A DNA stretch of 64,000 nucleotides from an uncultured Dorea sp. (GCA_910586965.1 CAJUMF010000019.1:1-64000); one strand, 5' to 3'. Shown: positions 1 to 9,299, counted from the stretch's first letter. The notes: generated by a model from the sequence alone, not told the origin. Numbers and translations are program-made.

Positions 1-208
1 CCTTCATGGATTCGGAGTTCGCTGTACGCCAGTCAGACTCAGCGCCAACCTGTGCAAAACCTACGGTGATCACGTCGCTGCCGCCCTCGGAGCCGCCCTC
101 ATCGGAACCGCCGTCGGAAGAGGAGCTGCCGCCGCCCCCGCCGCATCCTACTGCCAGAGTAGCAACCATTGCCGTAGCCATCAAAGCTGCAATTAATTTT
201 CTTTTCAT
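1..208 (-). CDS. sugar ABC transporter substrate-binding lipoprotein (N-terminal part)
   Basis: Only the first 69 codons are in the window; the rest lies beyond the left edge. The start ATG is preceded by a strong GGAGGATAAG ribosome site. Visible are a Lys/Arg-rich start, a hydrophobic signal segment, a lipobox ending in VGC and a Gly/Ser/Asp-rich linker. The mature domain then begins TVGFAQVGAESDWRTAN, a stretch typical of the ribose/galactofuranose-type periplasmic-binding family (Peripla_BP_4, YtfQ-like). It would be a membrane-anchored sugar receptor outside the cell. The YesM/YesN-type sensor and regulator lie directly upstream on the same strand, so they may control it. The sugar cannot be told from this fragment. 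Confidence 0.85.
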   Translation of the reverse strand, partial: MKRKLIAALMATAMVATLAVGCGGGGGSSSSDGGSDEGGSEGGSDVITVGFAQVGAESDWRTANSESMK

Positions 209-347
209 GTCTTATCCTCCTTTTTTCTCGGTTGACTTTGTGTCAATCATCTTGGTAATATATTAAGATATTATGAACAAATGATAAACAGATTTTCATT
301 TTCTCTTTTTGTAATTTTTTTCGATTTTTGTAAAAAAGTTGGTTTTT

Positions 348-1832
348 TTATACAAAAGGTTGGTTTATTTCCGCTTTTATCTTTACCGTCACCTCTGTTC
401 CCTCATTCTGCCGGCTCTCAAATTCCAACCCGTAGCCCTCGCCGTAATAGTGCCGAATCCGCTGGTTGACATTGGTGAGCCCGAAACTGTTGACATTGGT
501 ATCCTGCCTTTCCCTCCTTATGTTCTCCCTGAGAGTTCCCAGCTCCTCTTTTGTCATTCCCTTCCCGTTGTCTATGACTTTAAAGACCATATCATCCCCG
601 GACTTTTCCCCGATAATCCTTATCATGCCTTTCCCTCTTTTATTTTTAATGCCGTGATAGAGGGCGTTCTCCACCAACGGCTGCAGCGTCAGTTTCGGCA
701 GCATATACTCGTAAAGCTCCTCCCCGACTTCAATGCTGTAGTCCAGGATGTCCTGATAGCGGAACTGCTGGATTTCAAGGTAGCTCTGGATGTGCGATTT
801 TTCCTCCTGCACGGTGATAAAATCTTTCCCCTTGCTCAGCGTCGTGCGGAAAAAGCTGGAGAGCGCCGTCACCATATGGACGACCTCCTCCGTCTTGTGC
901 GCCTCCGCCAGCCAGACGATGGCATCCAGCGTATTGTAGAGGAAATGGGGGTTAATCTGCGCCTGCAAAAGCTTTGTCTCTGTCATATGGAGATTTTCCT
1001 GCTGCCTTTTTATGTCCTCCACCAGCCACCCAATCTGCTTTGTCATGTCGTTAAAGCTGCGGTATAATACGGCTATCTCATCCGACTCCACTTCCTTTGT
1101 CCGCACGGAGAAATCTCCTTCCGCCACTTTCTCCGTCATGTCGCACAGCTCCCGAATAGGCACGGTCACACTGCGGTTCGCCTTTGCCGTCATGTATACC
1201 GCTATGAATATGGCGATTACCGAAACGACGCCGCACAGCATAAAGCTCTGCTGCGTCTTTTCATCCAGCTCCCGCCGGATATTTTCGTAATTCATGGTTT
1301 CCAGGTAGATGTAGTCCTGGATTCCCTCCCGGATTAAAGTGGTCATATTTTTAATGTTCTGGTCAAAGTAATCCATTTTTTCTTCGTATTTCCAGTCGCC
1401 GTTGATTCCTTCTTCCAGAACCCGGACTCCTTTTTCCAGAGAGCGCAGCGTATTCTTCACCCGCTGGATCTGATTGCGGCTTGTGCTGACCGTCGCCCGG
1501 TCAGACATCAGGTCGCACGCTCCCTCCATCTCTTCAATGTATTCGTAAGGGTTCACCGTGACAAACCCATTTACCATCATCTCCTCATATCCCAGCTCCT
1601 CCACGCTCTTCCAGCTTATGACAGCAAGATACATGCTGTAGTCGATGCGGCTCTTGAAATCCTGGGTATACTGGTTGGCATACACAATATTGTGGGTGAT
1701 GTCCCGGTAAGCATCCGTCGCATTTGACAATGACATGAGAAGATACACCATGACCATCAGCATCGGGATGAACACTGTGGCGGAGATTGCCACAAGACGG
1801 CGGTTTAAAGAAGATCTTCGTTTCTTTCCCAT
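348..1832 (-). CDS. YesM-family sensor histidine kinase
   Basis: This is a 494-residue membrane sensor kinase. Transmembrane segments lie at about 13-35 and 197-216 and frame an extracytoplasmic sensor of about 160 residues. A HAMP linker (about 218-270) follows, then the His_kinase domain with the phospho-acceptor in QINPHFLYN (His about 296), then a HATPase_c domain with N-box LQPLVENALYHG and G-box DNGKGM. This is the LytS/YesM class that usually pairs with AraC-type response regulators, and such a regulator ends 3 bases upstream. The pair probably senses a carbohydrate and controls the sugar-binding protein gene downstream; the ligand is unknown. Length and domain order are normal for the family. 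Confidence 0.93.
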   Translation of the reverse strand: MGKKRRSSLNRRLVAISATVFIPMLMVMVYLLMSLSNATDAYRDITHNIVYANQYTQDFKSRIDYSMYLAVISWKSVEELGYEEMMVNGFVTVNPYEYIEEMEGACDLMSDRATVSTSRNQIQRVKNTLRSLEKGVRVLEEGINGDWKYEEKMDYFDQNIKNMTTLIREGIQDYIYLETMNYENIRRELDEKTQQSFMLCGVVSVIAIFIAVYMTAKANRSVTVPIRELCDMTEKVAEGDFSVRTKEVESDEIAVLYRSFNDMTKQIGWLVEDIKRQQENLHMTETKLLQAQINPHFLYNTLDAIVWLAEAHKTEEVVHMVTALSSFFRTTLSKGKDFITVQEEKSHIQSYLEIQQFRYQDILDYSIEVGEELYEYMLPKLTLQPLVENALYHGIKNKRGKGMIRIIGEKSGDDMVFKVIDNGKGMTKEELGTLRENIRRERQDTNVNSFGLTNVNQRIRHYYGEGYGLEFESRQNEGTEVTVKIKAEINQPFV

Positions 1833-1835
1833 AGG

Positions 1836-3458
1836 CTACTCCTTCCTCCTTGCACGGTACTCTTTCGGTGAACACCCCTGGGTCTTCTTAAAGATGTAGC
1901 TGAAATAATGAGGGTCTTTATATCCCACTTCATAACCAATCTCAGAGGTCTTCATGGGCGAGCACATCAAAAGCTCCTTCGCCTTGTCCATGCGGATAGC
2001 CGTCAGGTACTCCACAAACGTCTTTCCCATCTCCCGGCTGAATACAGAGCTGAAATAGCTTGGGCTCATGCCTACCTTTGCCGCAACCGTGTTCAGGGAA
2101 ATGTCTTCCGACATATAGGTGTTTTCTATCTGCTCTTTTGCCGCCTCGATGATGTCCGTATACCTGCGCCCGCTGACCGCATCCCTCAGTTCAATGGCGC
2201 GCCCCACGAGGCGCCTCATGTAATCCTCGATTTCCTTTACTGTATGTACTTTCTGCACCGCATCTTTAAAGTCCTCCGCCTCATTCTGAAAATCATCATC
2301 CGAGACGCCCATTTTCTCACAGAATGTCATTATGATAATGTAGATATCCATAATGATATACTGGCGCATCAGCGTGGATTTGAAATTCTCTACCGGCATC
2401 TCGTCCACATATGCCCTGGCAAAGCTCTCCACCTCTTCCTGTGTGCCGTTGTTAAGAAATTTTTCCACCGAAGTCCTTGTCCGCTCAATCTCCCCAAAGC
2501 CCTTCACCTCAAAATCCCCCGGCTCCTGGAGCTGTTTTAGCTCCCCGACCTTCACAAACTGGTTCAGGGCGCTGATAAACCTCCCGGAAAACGCATGGTC
2601 TGCATCCGCAAAGGCTTTCGGGAGTTCCCGGAGCCTAAGCGCCAGGCTGCCGATTCCGCCGAAATACTCAACCTCCCTGTAACCGTCCATCAGCTCTTTA
2701 ATCTGCCGCGCCAGATTTCTTATGCGCTCCTCCATCTGCCTCTCGTCTTCCGCCGTCAAAAGGTACGCCCAGCCGTCAACCCCTCTCTGAAAGCTGTAGG
2801 CATACTCTGTTTTTTCCACAATTTCTTCCAGCCGCTCGCACACTTCCACAAGATTCCCCGGCTGTTTCTCTTTCCCGGTACCGCCAAACACTTTAAAAAG
2901 CATCACCCCATACACCGGCGCGGTCAGGTTCATCCCATACTGCTTTCCGGTCTCAATGGCCTCCGCCATGGAAAGCTCCCCCGATATAAGCTGAGAGAAG
3001 AATTTAAGCTTTTCATGCTCCGTGTTCTCCCGCATTTCCTCGGAATACCGCATCAAAAGCTCCTTTTCTCCCCTCTCCTGCCGTATCAGCTCGCTCACCC
3101 CGCGCAGAGATTCCAAAAGCTTAGATGCGCTCACCGGCTTTAACAGGTACTCGGTAACGCCTAATTTGATTGCCGCCTTGGCATAGTCGAACTCGTCATA
3201 GCCGCTTAATATCAGTATCTTGATGTCCGGGAATTCCTGCTTTACCAGCCGGCTCAATTCCAGCCCGTCCATAAACGGCATCCGGATATCCGTAATCAGT
3301 ATATCCGGCTTTTCTTTTAAAATCATCGGATATGCAAGCTCGCCGTCGCTTGCCTCCCCGACAAACTCATATCCTTCTGCCTCCCACTCGATGCCGCTTT
3401 TAATCCCGTTCCGTATCACAATCTCATCCTCAACGAGGAATATCTTTATCTTTTCCAT
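1836..3458 (-). CDS. YesN-family AraC-type response regulator
   Basis: This is a cytoplasmic response regulator of about 540 residues. The receiver domain (about 1-120) has the acidic pair in FLVEDE, the phospho-acceptor Asp in LITDIRMPFMDG and the KPV lysine motif. A long middle region of about 300 residues is typical of YesN proteins. The C-terminal 100 residues form a double helix-turn-helix of the AraC family (YFSSVFSREMGKTF and DPHYFSYIFKKTQG). I place the start at the ATG before EKIKIFLVEDE, as in relatives; an ATG seven codons upstream (3479) is also possible, and neither has ideal ribosome-site spacing. It is co-transcribed with the sensor kinase and probably activates neighbouring sugar-uptake genes. 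Confidence 0.92.
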   Translation of the reverse strand: MEKIKIFLVEDEIVIRNGIKSGIEWEAEGYEFVGEASDGELAYPMILKEKPDILITDIRMPFMDGLELSRLVKQEFPDIKILILSGYDEFDYAKAAIKLGVTEYLLKPVSASKLLESLRGVSELIRQERGEKELLMRYSEEMRENTEHEKLKFFSQLISGELSMAEAIETGKQYGMNLTAPVYGVMLFKVFGGTGKEKQPGNLVEVCERLEEIVEKTEYAYSFQRGVDGWAYLLTAEDERQMEERIRNLARQIKELMDGYREVEYFGGIGSLALRLRELPKAFADADHAFSGRFISALNQFVKVGELKQLQEPGDFEVKGFGEIERTRTSVEKFLNNGTQEEVESFARAYVDEMPVENFKSTLMRQYIIMDIYIIIMTFCEKMGVSDDDFQNEAEDFKDAVQKVHTVKEIEDYMRRLVGRAIELRDAVSGRRYTDIIEAAKEQIENTYMSEDISLNTVAAKVGMSPSYFSSVFSREMGKTFVEYLTAIRMDKAKELLMCSPMKTSEIGYEVGYKDPHYFSYIFKKTQGCSPKEYRARRKE

Positions 3459-3491
3459 ATCTCCTGCCCGCCTGTTCATTTCCTTTTTTAT

Positions 3492-3570
3492 CCCTTGGGG
3501 TATACCTTATCGGACAAAGTCCGCCCGCCCCGTAGGGGCATGTATTACGGGATGCCCTTGGGGTATACCT
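3492..3570. repeat. two copies of a 16-bp direct repeat with small hairpins between
   Basis: The 16-mer cccttggggtatacct occurs exactly twice, at 3492-3507 and 3555-3570, 63 bases apart, just upstream of the response-regulator start. Between them are two short hairpins: CGGACAAAGTCCG at about 3511-3523 and GCCCC-gta-GGGGC at about 3527-3539. The upstream region of the YesN gene is the obvious place for a promoter or operator, so these could be regulator sites or a small repetitive element. The function is unknown. Confidence 0.5.
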
Positions 3571-3670
3571 ATATAATAACGGCTTTTCGCAATGAAAAAA
3601 ATCTGTTTTTTTACAGAAATCGTTAAAAATTTTTCGATATACTCAGTGTACCCTCCCGAAACGCAGAAAT

Positions 3671-3709
3671 CCCCTGCAATATTAGCAACACTTACTAATA
3701 TTACAGGGG
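3671..3709 (-). terminator. hairpin downstream of nrdG
   Basis: A 15-bp stem with one mismatch (cccctgcaatattag against ctaatattacagggg) closes a 9-base loop about 60 bases after the nrdG stop. The T-run after it is weak on both strands, so termination efficiency is uncertain. Confidence 0.55.
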
Positions 3710-3766
3710 GTCTCCTGTCATTTTATATTTCCTTGGGATTCAACCGCTCTATGAATCCAGGCAGTT

Positions 3767-4282
3767 CTACGAATCATACAGCCTTCCCGCATCTTTCCCA
3801 TTCTCCAGCCTGATAATGCGCTGATTTTTACTTCCCCGAAACTTCAGGGTGATATCTTTTTGCGCCTCGATAAACGGCCCGTCTACCAGGACATCCAGAT
3901 ATGACAGCATCTCCTCCGTCACATCCGTATATGCCCGCCCGCCTTTTACCATGTCCGCGTCAAAGATATAGCCCGAGTAACTCCATATATCTTTCTGAGG
4001 ATACTCTTTTCTCACCCTCCTTAACAGTTTCACAAGCTCCCGCTGGTTCTCCGGCTCAAATGGCTCTCCGCCCAGCAGCGTAAGTCCCTGGATGTAATCC
4101 GGCGCCAGCAGGCGGATAATCGTATCTTCCGTCGCTTTCGTGTAGGGCATCCCGAAATCAAAGTTCCACGTTTCTTCATTAAAGCACCCTTTGCAGTGAT
4201 GCCGGCATCCCGACACGAAAAGACTCACCCGCACGCCCGGGCCGTCTGCGATATCGCACTCTTTTATATTTCCATAATTCAT
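3767..4282 (-). CDS. nrdG: anaerobic ribonucleoside-triphosphate reductase activating protein
   Basis: This is a radical-SAM activase of 171 residues, normal for NrdG. It reductively cleaves S-adenosylmethionine to install the glycyl radical on NrdD. The iron-sulfur cluster motif is CRHHCKGC (Cys 26, 30 and 33), preceded by DGPGVRVSLFVSGC, and the SAM-binding glycine motif is LLGGEPFEP. It begins 17 bases after the nrdD stop, so the two genes form an operon. Its product is cytoplasmic and needed for DNA precursor synthesis without oxygen. Confidence 0.96.
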   Translation of the reverse strand: MNYGNIKECDIADGPGVRVSLFVSGCRHHCKGCFNEETWNFDFGMPYTKATEDTIIRLLAPDYIQGLTLLGGEPFEPENQRELVKLLRRVRKEYPQKDIWSYSGYIFDADMVKGGRAYTDVTEEMLSYLDVLVDGPFIEAQKDITLKFRGSKNQRIIRLENGKDAGRLYDS

Positions 4283-4299
4283 ATGACTTCCCCGCCGCT

Positions 4300-6483
4300 T
4301 TACAAATGCAGCACTCTGTCCTTAATCTCCTGTGTCCTTCCCTGGTTCCAGAACTGTGTTCCGATATATCCGCAGGTTCTTCTTGCCACAAACATATGGT
4401 TCTGGTCGCGGTTCCCGCAGTTCGGGCATTCCCAGACAAGCTTGCCCGCCTCGTCTTCCTTGATCAGTATCTCTCCGTTGTAACCGCAGGACTCGCAGAA
4501 GTCGCTCTTCGTATTCAGCTCCGCATACATGATGTTGTCATAGATAAACCGCATCACTGTGACAACCGCCGGGATATTGTTCTGCATGTTCGGAACCTCC
4601 ACATAGCTTATGGCTCCGCCCGGCGATAATTTCTGGAAATCCGCCTCAAACTTTAACTTCTTGAATGCGTCAATCTCCTCCGACACATGCACATGGTAGC
4701 TGTTGGTGATATAGTTCTTATCCGTAACGCCCGGGATAATCCCAAAGCGTTTCTGCAGGCATTTTGCGAATTTATACGTCGTGGACTCCATGGGCGTTCC
4801 GTATACGGAATAGCTGATATTCTCCGCGGTCTTCCACTCCTTGCACTTGTCGTTGAGCCGCTGCATGACCTTGAGCGCAAACGGGCTTGCCTCCGGGTCC
4901 GTGTGGGATTTCCCGAGCATCCTCACGCACATCTCATAAAGCCCTGCATACCCCAGCGAAATGGTAGAGTAGCCGTTATATAAAAGCTTGTCGATTGGCT
5001 CGCCTTTCTTAAGCCTTGCCAGCGCGCCGTTCTGCCACAGGATAGGAGCCACGTCGGAAATCGTACCCAAAAGCCTTTCATGCCGGCACCGCAGCGCACG
5101 GTGGCACAGCTCTAATCTTTCGTCCAGAATCTCCCAGAACTTCTCCATATTCCCTTCGGAAGAACATGCAACGTCCACAAGGTTGATGGTCACCACTCCC
5201 TGATTGAACCTTCCGTAAAACTTATGGCTGCCGTCCGCATTTTTCTGGGAATCCTCCACAGTAAGGAAAGAGCGGCATCCCATGCAGGTGTACACTTCGC
5301 CCTGTTTCAGCTCTTTCATGATCTTCGCCGAGATATAATCCGGCACCATGCGCTTTGCCGTACAGCGCGCAGCCAGCTCCGTCAGATACCAGTACTTGGA
5401 TGTCTCGGAAATATTGTCTTCGTCCAGCACATAGATAAGCTTGGGGAACGCCGGGGTAATCCATACGCCCGCCTCGTTCTTCACGCCCTGCATCCTCTGG
5501 ATCAGCACTTCTTCGATGATCAGCGCCAGGTCTTCCCGGAGCTGCCCGTCCTCCACCTCGTCCAGATACATGAATACCGTCACGAAAGGTGCCTGCCCGT
5601 TACAGGTCATGAGCGTGATAAGCTGATACTGGATAGTCTGGATTCCGCTCTTAATCTCCTCGCGCAGCCTTCTTTCCGTCACTCTGTCGATAATCGCATC
5701 GTCAAGGCTCTCCCTGCAGTCCTTGCGCTCCTCGATTACCGCGTTGCGTATCTTCTTCCTGCTGATGTCCACAAAGGGCGCCAGATGCGCCAGTGAAAAT
5801 GACTGGCCGCCGTACTGGTTGCTGGCAACCTGTGCCACAATCTGCGTGGTGACATTACATGCCGTAAAGAAACTGTGAGGTTTCTCAATCATCGTCTCGC
5901 TGATGACCGTGCCGTTCTGCAGCATATCCTCCAGGTTGATGAGGTCGCAGTTATGCTCCTTCTGCGCGAAATAATCCGAGTCGTGGAAATGGATGATGCC
6001 CGCCTCATGAGCCTGTACGACTTCCTCCGGAAGAAGTACGCGCTTTGACAGGTCCTTGCTCACCTCACCCGCCATATAATCCCTCTGGGTAGAATTTATC
6101 ACCGGATTCTTATTGGAGTTCTCCTGGTTCACTTCTTCATTCAGATGCTCAATGAGCGCAAGAATCCCATTGTCCGTCGTGTTGGACTTGCGGGTCAGCT
6201 CTCTTTTATAACGGTAACGCACATACTTCTGCGCCACCTCATACCCGCGCATCTCCATGATGCCGGTCTCCACCATGTCCTGAATATCTTCCACATGCAC
6301 CGCATGGCGCATCTCCTGCACCTTATGCGCTATCATATCCGCAATGGCCATCACCTGGTACTCATTCATCTGGTGGAGCTTATCTACCTCGCGGTTTGCC
6401 GCCCAAATCGCGTTAATAATCTTGTCCAGGTTAAAACCTACTTCCTCTCCATTGCGCTTAATTACATTCGTCTTTACTTCCAT
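4300..6483 (-). CDS. nrdD: anaerobic (class III) ribonucleoside-triphosphate reductase
   Basis: This enzyme makes deoxyribonucleotides from NTPs by a glycyl-radical mechanism, using formate as reductant in this class. The N-terminal 95 residues are an ATP-cone regulatory domain, followed by the catalytic barrel. Near the C terminus lies a four-cysteine zinc site (CESCG and CPNCG), then the radical loop RTCGYIGTQFW with the radical Gly at about 708 of 727. I chose the ATG before EVKTNVIKRNGEEVGF. An in-frame ATG 50 codons upstream would run through the promoter and NrdR-like sites, so I reject it. The protein works with the activase encoded just downstream. Confidence 0.95.
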   Translation of the reverse strand: MEVKTNVIKRNGEEVGFNLDKIINAIWAANREVDKLHQMNEYQVMAIADMIAHKVQEMRHAVHVEDIQDMVETGIMEMRGYEVAQKYVRYRYKRELTRKSNTTDNGILALIEHLNEEVNQENSNKNPVINSTQRDYMAGEVSKDLSKRVLLPEEVVQAHEAGIIHFHDSDYFAQKEHNCDLINLEDMLQNGTVISETMIEKPHSFFTACNVTTQIVAQVASNQYGGQSFSLAHLAPFVDISRKKIRNAVIEERKDCRESLDDAIIDRVTERRLREEIKSGIQTIQYQLITLMTCNGQAPFVTVFMYLDEVEDGQLREDLALIIEEVLIQRMQGVKNEAGVWITPAFPKLIYVLDEDNISETSKYWYLTELAARCTAKRMVPDYISAKIMKELKQGEVYTCMGCRSFLTVEDSQKNADGSHKFYGRFNQGVVTINLVDVACSSEGNMEKFWEILDERLELCHRALRCRHERLLGTISDVAPILWQNGALARLKKGEPIDKLLYNGYSTISLGYAGLYEMCVRMLGKSHTDPEASPFALKVMQRLNDKCKEWKTAENISYSVYGTPMESTTYKFAKCLQKRFGIIPGVTDKNYITNSYHVHVSEEIDAFKKLKFEADFQKLSPGGAISYVEVPNMQNNIPAVVTVMRFIYDNIMYAELNTKSDFCESCGYNGEILIKEDEAGKLVWECPNCGNRDQNHMFVARRTCGYIGTQFWNQGRTQEIKDRVLHL

Positions 6484-6511
6484 AGATACCCGTACCCCCG
6501 AAATCGACAAT

Positions 6512-6558
6512 ATACCAAATATTGCTCTTATTTTTCCCAGGCACACTATATATTGTGC
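6512..6558 (-). promoter_or_regulatory. candidate pair of NrdR boxes upstream of nrdD
   Basis: The site at 6543-6558 (ACACTATATATTGTGC) matches the NrdR consensus ACACWATATATWGTGT at 15 of 16 bases. A weaker half-conserved copy with core ACCAAATATTG starts 31 bases away (6512-6527), which puts the sites three helical turns apart, as in known NrdR pairs. An extended -10 (TGCTGTATTAT) lies just upstream near 6575-6585. NrdR is a known repressor of ribonucleotide reductase genes; binding here is an inference. Confidence 0.72.
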
Positions 6559-6720
6559 CGCTTTTCTATAATACAGCATATTACCCGATTTGAAAAGAGG
6601 TAATTTCAAAATTTTTTGAGATATTTTTTTCACAGATTCGCAAAGCCCTGTTTTACGGGCATTGTCGGAATCCGACGAAGAAAAAAATTATGCCTTGCAG
6701 TTAGAAATCCTGCCGCGCCG

Positions 6721-7962
6721 TCACACCAGCGGGTATTTGTCTGTGAGCTGCTTTACAAGCTCCCTCGCTTTTTCTGCCGCACCTTCATCCTTGATGACTA
6801 TGGAAATCGCCTCCGCAATCGTCTCCATATCTTCTTCTTTCATCCCCCGGGTTGTAACTGCCGGAGTTCCGAGCCTTACGCCGCTGGTGACGAAAGGTGA
6901 GCGGGGGTCATTGGGGATGGTGTTCTTATTGCATGTGATGTGCGCCGTATCAAGGCGTTTCTCCAGCTCTTTCCCGGTGACCTCCTCCTGGCTTAAATCT
7001 ACCAGCATCAGGTGGTTGTCCGTCCCGCCGGACACAATCTTTACCCCGCGGTCCATAAGGCCTTTGCAAAGCGCCTGTGCATTTTTAATGATCTGCTGCT
7101 GGTACTCCTTGAATTCCGGCTGGAGCGCCTCCTTAAAGCAGACCGCCTTCCCCGCGATCACATGCTCTAACGGGCCGCCCTGGGTTCCCGGGAATACCGC
7201 CTTGTTAAAGTTGAACTTCTCCGCCGCCTCGCTGTTGCAAAGAATCATGCCGCCCCTCGGCCCCCGCAGCGTTTTGTGGGTCGTCGTGGTCACCACGTCC
7301 GCATAGGGAATCGGGCTTGGGTGAAGTCCTGCCGCCACAAGTCCGGCGATGTGCGCCATATCTACCATCAGATATGCCCCCACCTCGTCCGCAATCTCCC
7401 GGAAACGCTTAAAGTCGATGGTCCTGGCATATGCGCTGGCTCCGGCGATGATAAGCTTTGGCCTCTCCTTAAGCGCTGTCTCCCGGACTGTGTCATAGTC
7501 AATCACGCCCTCGTCATTGACCCCGTAAAAGGACGTCTCAAAATAAGAACCGGATAAGTTCACCGGAGAACCATGGGTCAGATGCCCGCCGTGGTCAAGG
7601 TTCATTCCAAGAATCTTATCCCCTGGTTTCAGCATGGCAAAGAACACAGCCATATTCGCCTGGGCGCCGGAATGGGGCTGTACGTTGGCATAGTCGCAGC
7701 CGAACAGCTTTTTCGCCCGCTCCCTTGCCAGCTCCTCCACCACGTCCACGCACTGGCATCCGCCGTAATAGCGTTTCCCCGGATACCCTTCCGCATACTT
7801 GTTCGTCAAAGGGCTGCCCATAGCCGCCATCACTGCCTTGCTCACCCAGTTCTCCGACGCAATCAGCTCAATATGGGAATCCTGCCGCTCCATCTCATCC
7901 GTGATTGCCTGGGCAATCTCCGGGTCCGCCTGTTTAATCTCATCAAATGTATACATGCTCAT
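6721..7962 (-). CDS. glyA: serine hydroxymethyltransferase
   Basis: This PLP enzyme interconverts serine and glycine while loading tetrahydrofolate with a one-carbon unit. At 413 residues it has the normal length. The signature TTTTHKTLRGPRGG carries the PLP lysine (Lys 230); also visible are ELIASENWVS near the N terminus, the YAEGYPGKRYYGGC motif and VDMAHIAGL. A clear AAAGGAGG ribosome site precedes the ATG. It is a single gene, divergent from the interrupted nuclease-like gene. The roughly 290-base upstream region holds a -10-like TATAAAG but no riboswitch that I recognise. Confidence 0.97.
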   Translation of the reverse strand: MSMYTFDEIKQADPEIAQAITDEMERQDSHIELIASENWVSKAVMAAMGSPLTNKYAEGYPGKRYYGGCQCVDVVEELARERAKKLFGCDYANVQPHSGAQANMAVFFAMLKPGDKILGMNLDHGGHLTHGSPVNLSGSYFETSFYGVNDEGVIDYDTVRETALKERPKLIIAGASAYARTIDFKRFREIADEVGAYLMVDMAHIAGLVAAGLHPSPIPYADVVTTTTHKTLRGPRGGMILCNSEAAEKFNFNKAVFPGTQGGPLEHVIAGKAVCFKEALQPEFKEYQQQIIKNAQALCKGLMDRGVKIVSGGTDNHLMLVDLSQEEVTGKELEKRLDTAHITCNKNTIPNDPRSPFVTSGVRLGTPAVTTRGMKEEDMETIAEAISIVIKDEGAAEKARELVKQLTDKYPLV

Positions 7963-8112
7963 CCTCCTTTGTGCCAGACTGCCCGGAAGGTGTCGGACAA
8001 TCTGCGCGTGATTCGTTATACTTTATACGACATAGTAATGCCCCTTTTGACGGGGGGTAATACAGCTATCTTATCACACTTTTTCCGGGGTGGAAAGCCT
8101 AAAAATATCCTC

Positions 8113-8141
8113 TTGCTTTTCCGGCGGTTTTCCTTTATAAT
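8113..8141 (+). promoter_or_regulatory. sigma-A-type promoter for the interrupted nuclease-like gene
   Basis: TTGCTT at 8113-8118 and TATAAT at 8136-8141 are separated by 17 bases. The rest of the 290-base gap towards glyA holds only a short GGCGGTTCCGCC palindrome near 8172. Confidence 0.6.
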
Positions 8142-8255
8142 TTTTACATCCAAAAATTCTGATAAATCTCTGGCGGTTCCGCCGAAGAATTCCAATGGAT
8201 AGTAAGTTTTAGTTGCACGGAAAACAGGCTTTGTATTATACTGAAAGGAGAAATA

Positions 8256-9299
8256 TTGACAGAAGGAAAGTTACAATGGCATCCCGCATACGTTGCCGCA
8301 CTTCATATTGAGTTCGAAAACGAGCTGGATGTCTTAGAAATCAAATCTGAGCATCTGCTTGGCAAAAAGCCGCTGCAGATTGACGTACTGGTCATTAAAA
8401 AAGCCGAGGATACACCCATCCGCAAAAATATCGGGCAGATTTTCCGGAAATACAACATCATTGAGTACAAATCTCCGGAAGACTCCCTGAACATCAACGA
8501 CTTTTATAAAGTTTACGCCTACGCGTGCCTTTATCAGTCGGACACGGAACATGTATGTGCAATCCGTCCGAATGAGCTGACGATTACATTTGTATGCAGT
8601 CATTATCCCCGCAAAATGTTAAAACAGTTAAAAGCCGGGCGCAGCCTCGCTGTCGCCAGAAAATCCAACGGGATCTACTATCTCACAGGGGACGAATTCC
8701 CCATACAGCTCATTATCGCCAACCGTCTCCCAAAAGAGGAAAACTGCTGGCTGCAGAATCTGAGAAATGACCTGAAACCCGGCTCCGAGATCCAGTCTTA
8801 ACTGGAAAACTATGAAACCCAAAAACATGCCCCCTACCATCAGGCGCTGATGGACCTGATCGTGCGGGCCAATCAGAAACAGATTGAGGAGGAACGAAAA
8901 ATGTGTGATGCCCTGAGAGAAATATTCGCAGACGAGTTAAAGAGAATCGCGGTCGAAGACGCACAGAAAATGGCGGAAGAGATGGCCGGGAAAATGGCAG
9001 AGGATATGGCTGGGAAAATGGCGGAGGATATGGCTGAGAAAATGGCGAAGGAAATGGCGGAAGAAATGGCAAAAAAGACTGCCGAAAAAACTACCGCACA
9101 ACTAAAAAAAGAAGTCACCGCCCAGGTCACAGAAGAGGTCACCGCTCAGGTCACAGAAAAAATTTCCGCAAAATGTATCGAGCAGGGCGAACGCCGCGCC
9201 AAGCAAATCTTCAAACTTTTTGCCATCGGCACTCCTATTGAAATAATCGCGGAAAAATGCGGCGTCTCAACCAATAAAGTGCAGCAAATACTGGAATGA
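8256..9299 (+). pseudogene. PD-(D/E)XK-type protein with coiled-coil tail, interrupted by an in-frame TAA
   Basis: Translation starts at a TTG after the ribosome site AAAGGAG and runs 181 codons to a TAA at 8799-8801. The same frame then continues, with sense codons that fit on directly, to 9299. The two halves would join into one protein of about 347 residues. The first part has the spacing of a PD-(D/E)XK nuclease fold: IDVLVIKK (Asp) and then NIIEYKSPED (Glu-x-Lys). It resembles a protein family common in Lachnospiraceae, which is my recollection, not a search result. The second part is a Met-Ala-Glu repeat helix, then QVTE repeats, then an HTH-like end (PIEIIAEKCGVSTNKVQQIL). The internal ATG at 8850 lacks a good ribosome site, so I call a nonsense mutation; readthrough or a sequencing error are alternatives. 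Confidence 0.75.
8967..9086 (+). repeat. five tandem 24-bp units encoding an 8-residue helical repeat
   Basis: Units begin at 8967, 8991, 9015, 9039 and 9063. The middle ones read like aaaatggcrgaggatatggc followed by a variable tetramer, and the last one is degenerate. They encode repeats such as KMAEDMAG. A further pair of 24-bp units at 9111-9134 and 9135-9158 encodes EVTAQVTE. Confidence 0.8.

Noticed and set aside
6484..6633. N-terminal extension of nrdD by 50 codons
   Set aside because: The stretch holds the promoter and NrdR-like sites, and homologous proteins start at the ATP-cone.
6648..6677. Small hairpins after glyA as terminator
   Set aside because: Stems of only about 5 bp without a following T-run in the right direction; too weak to list.
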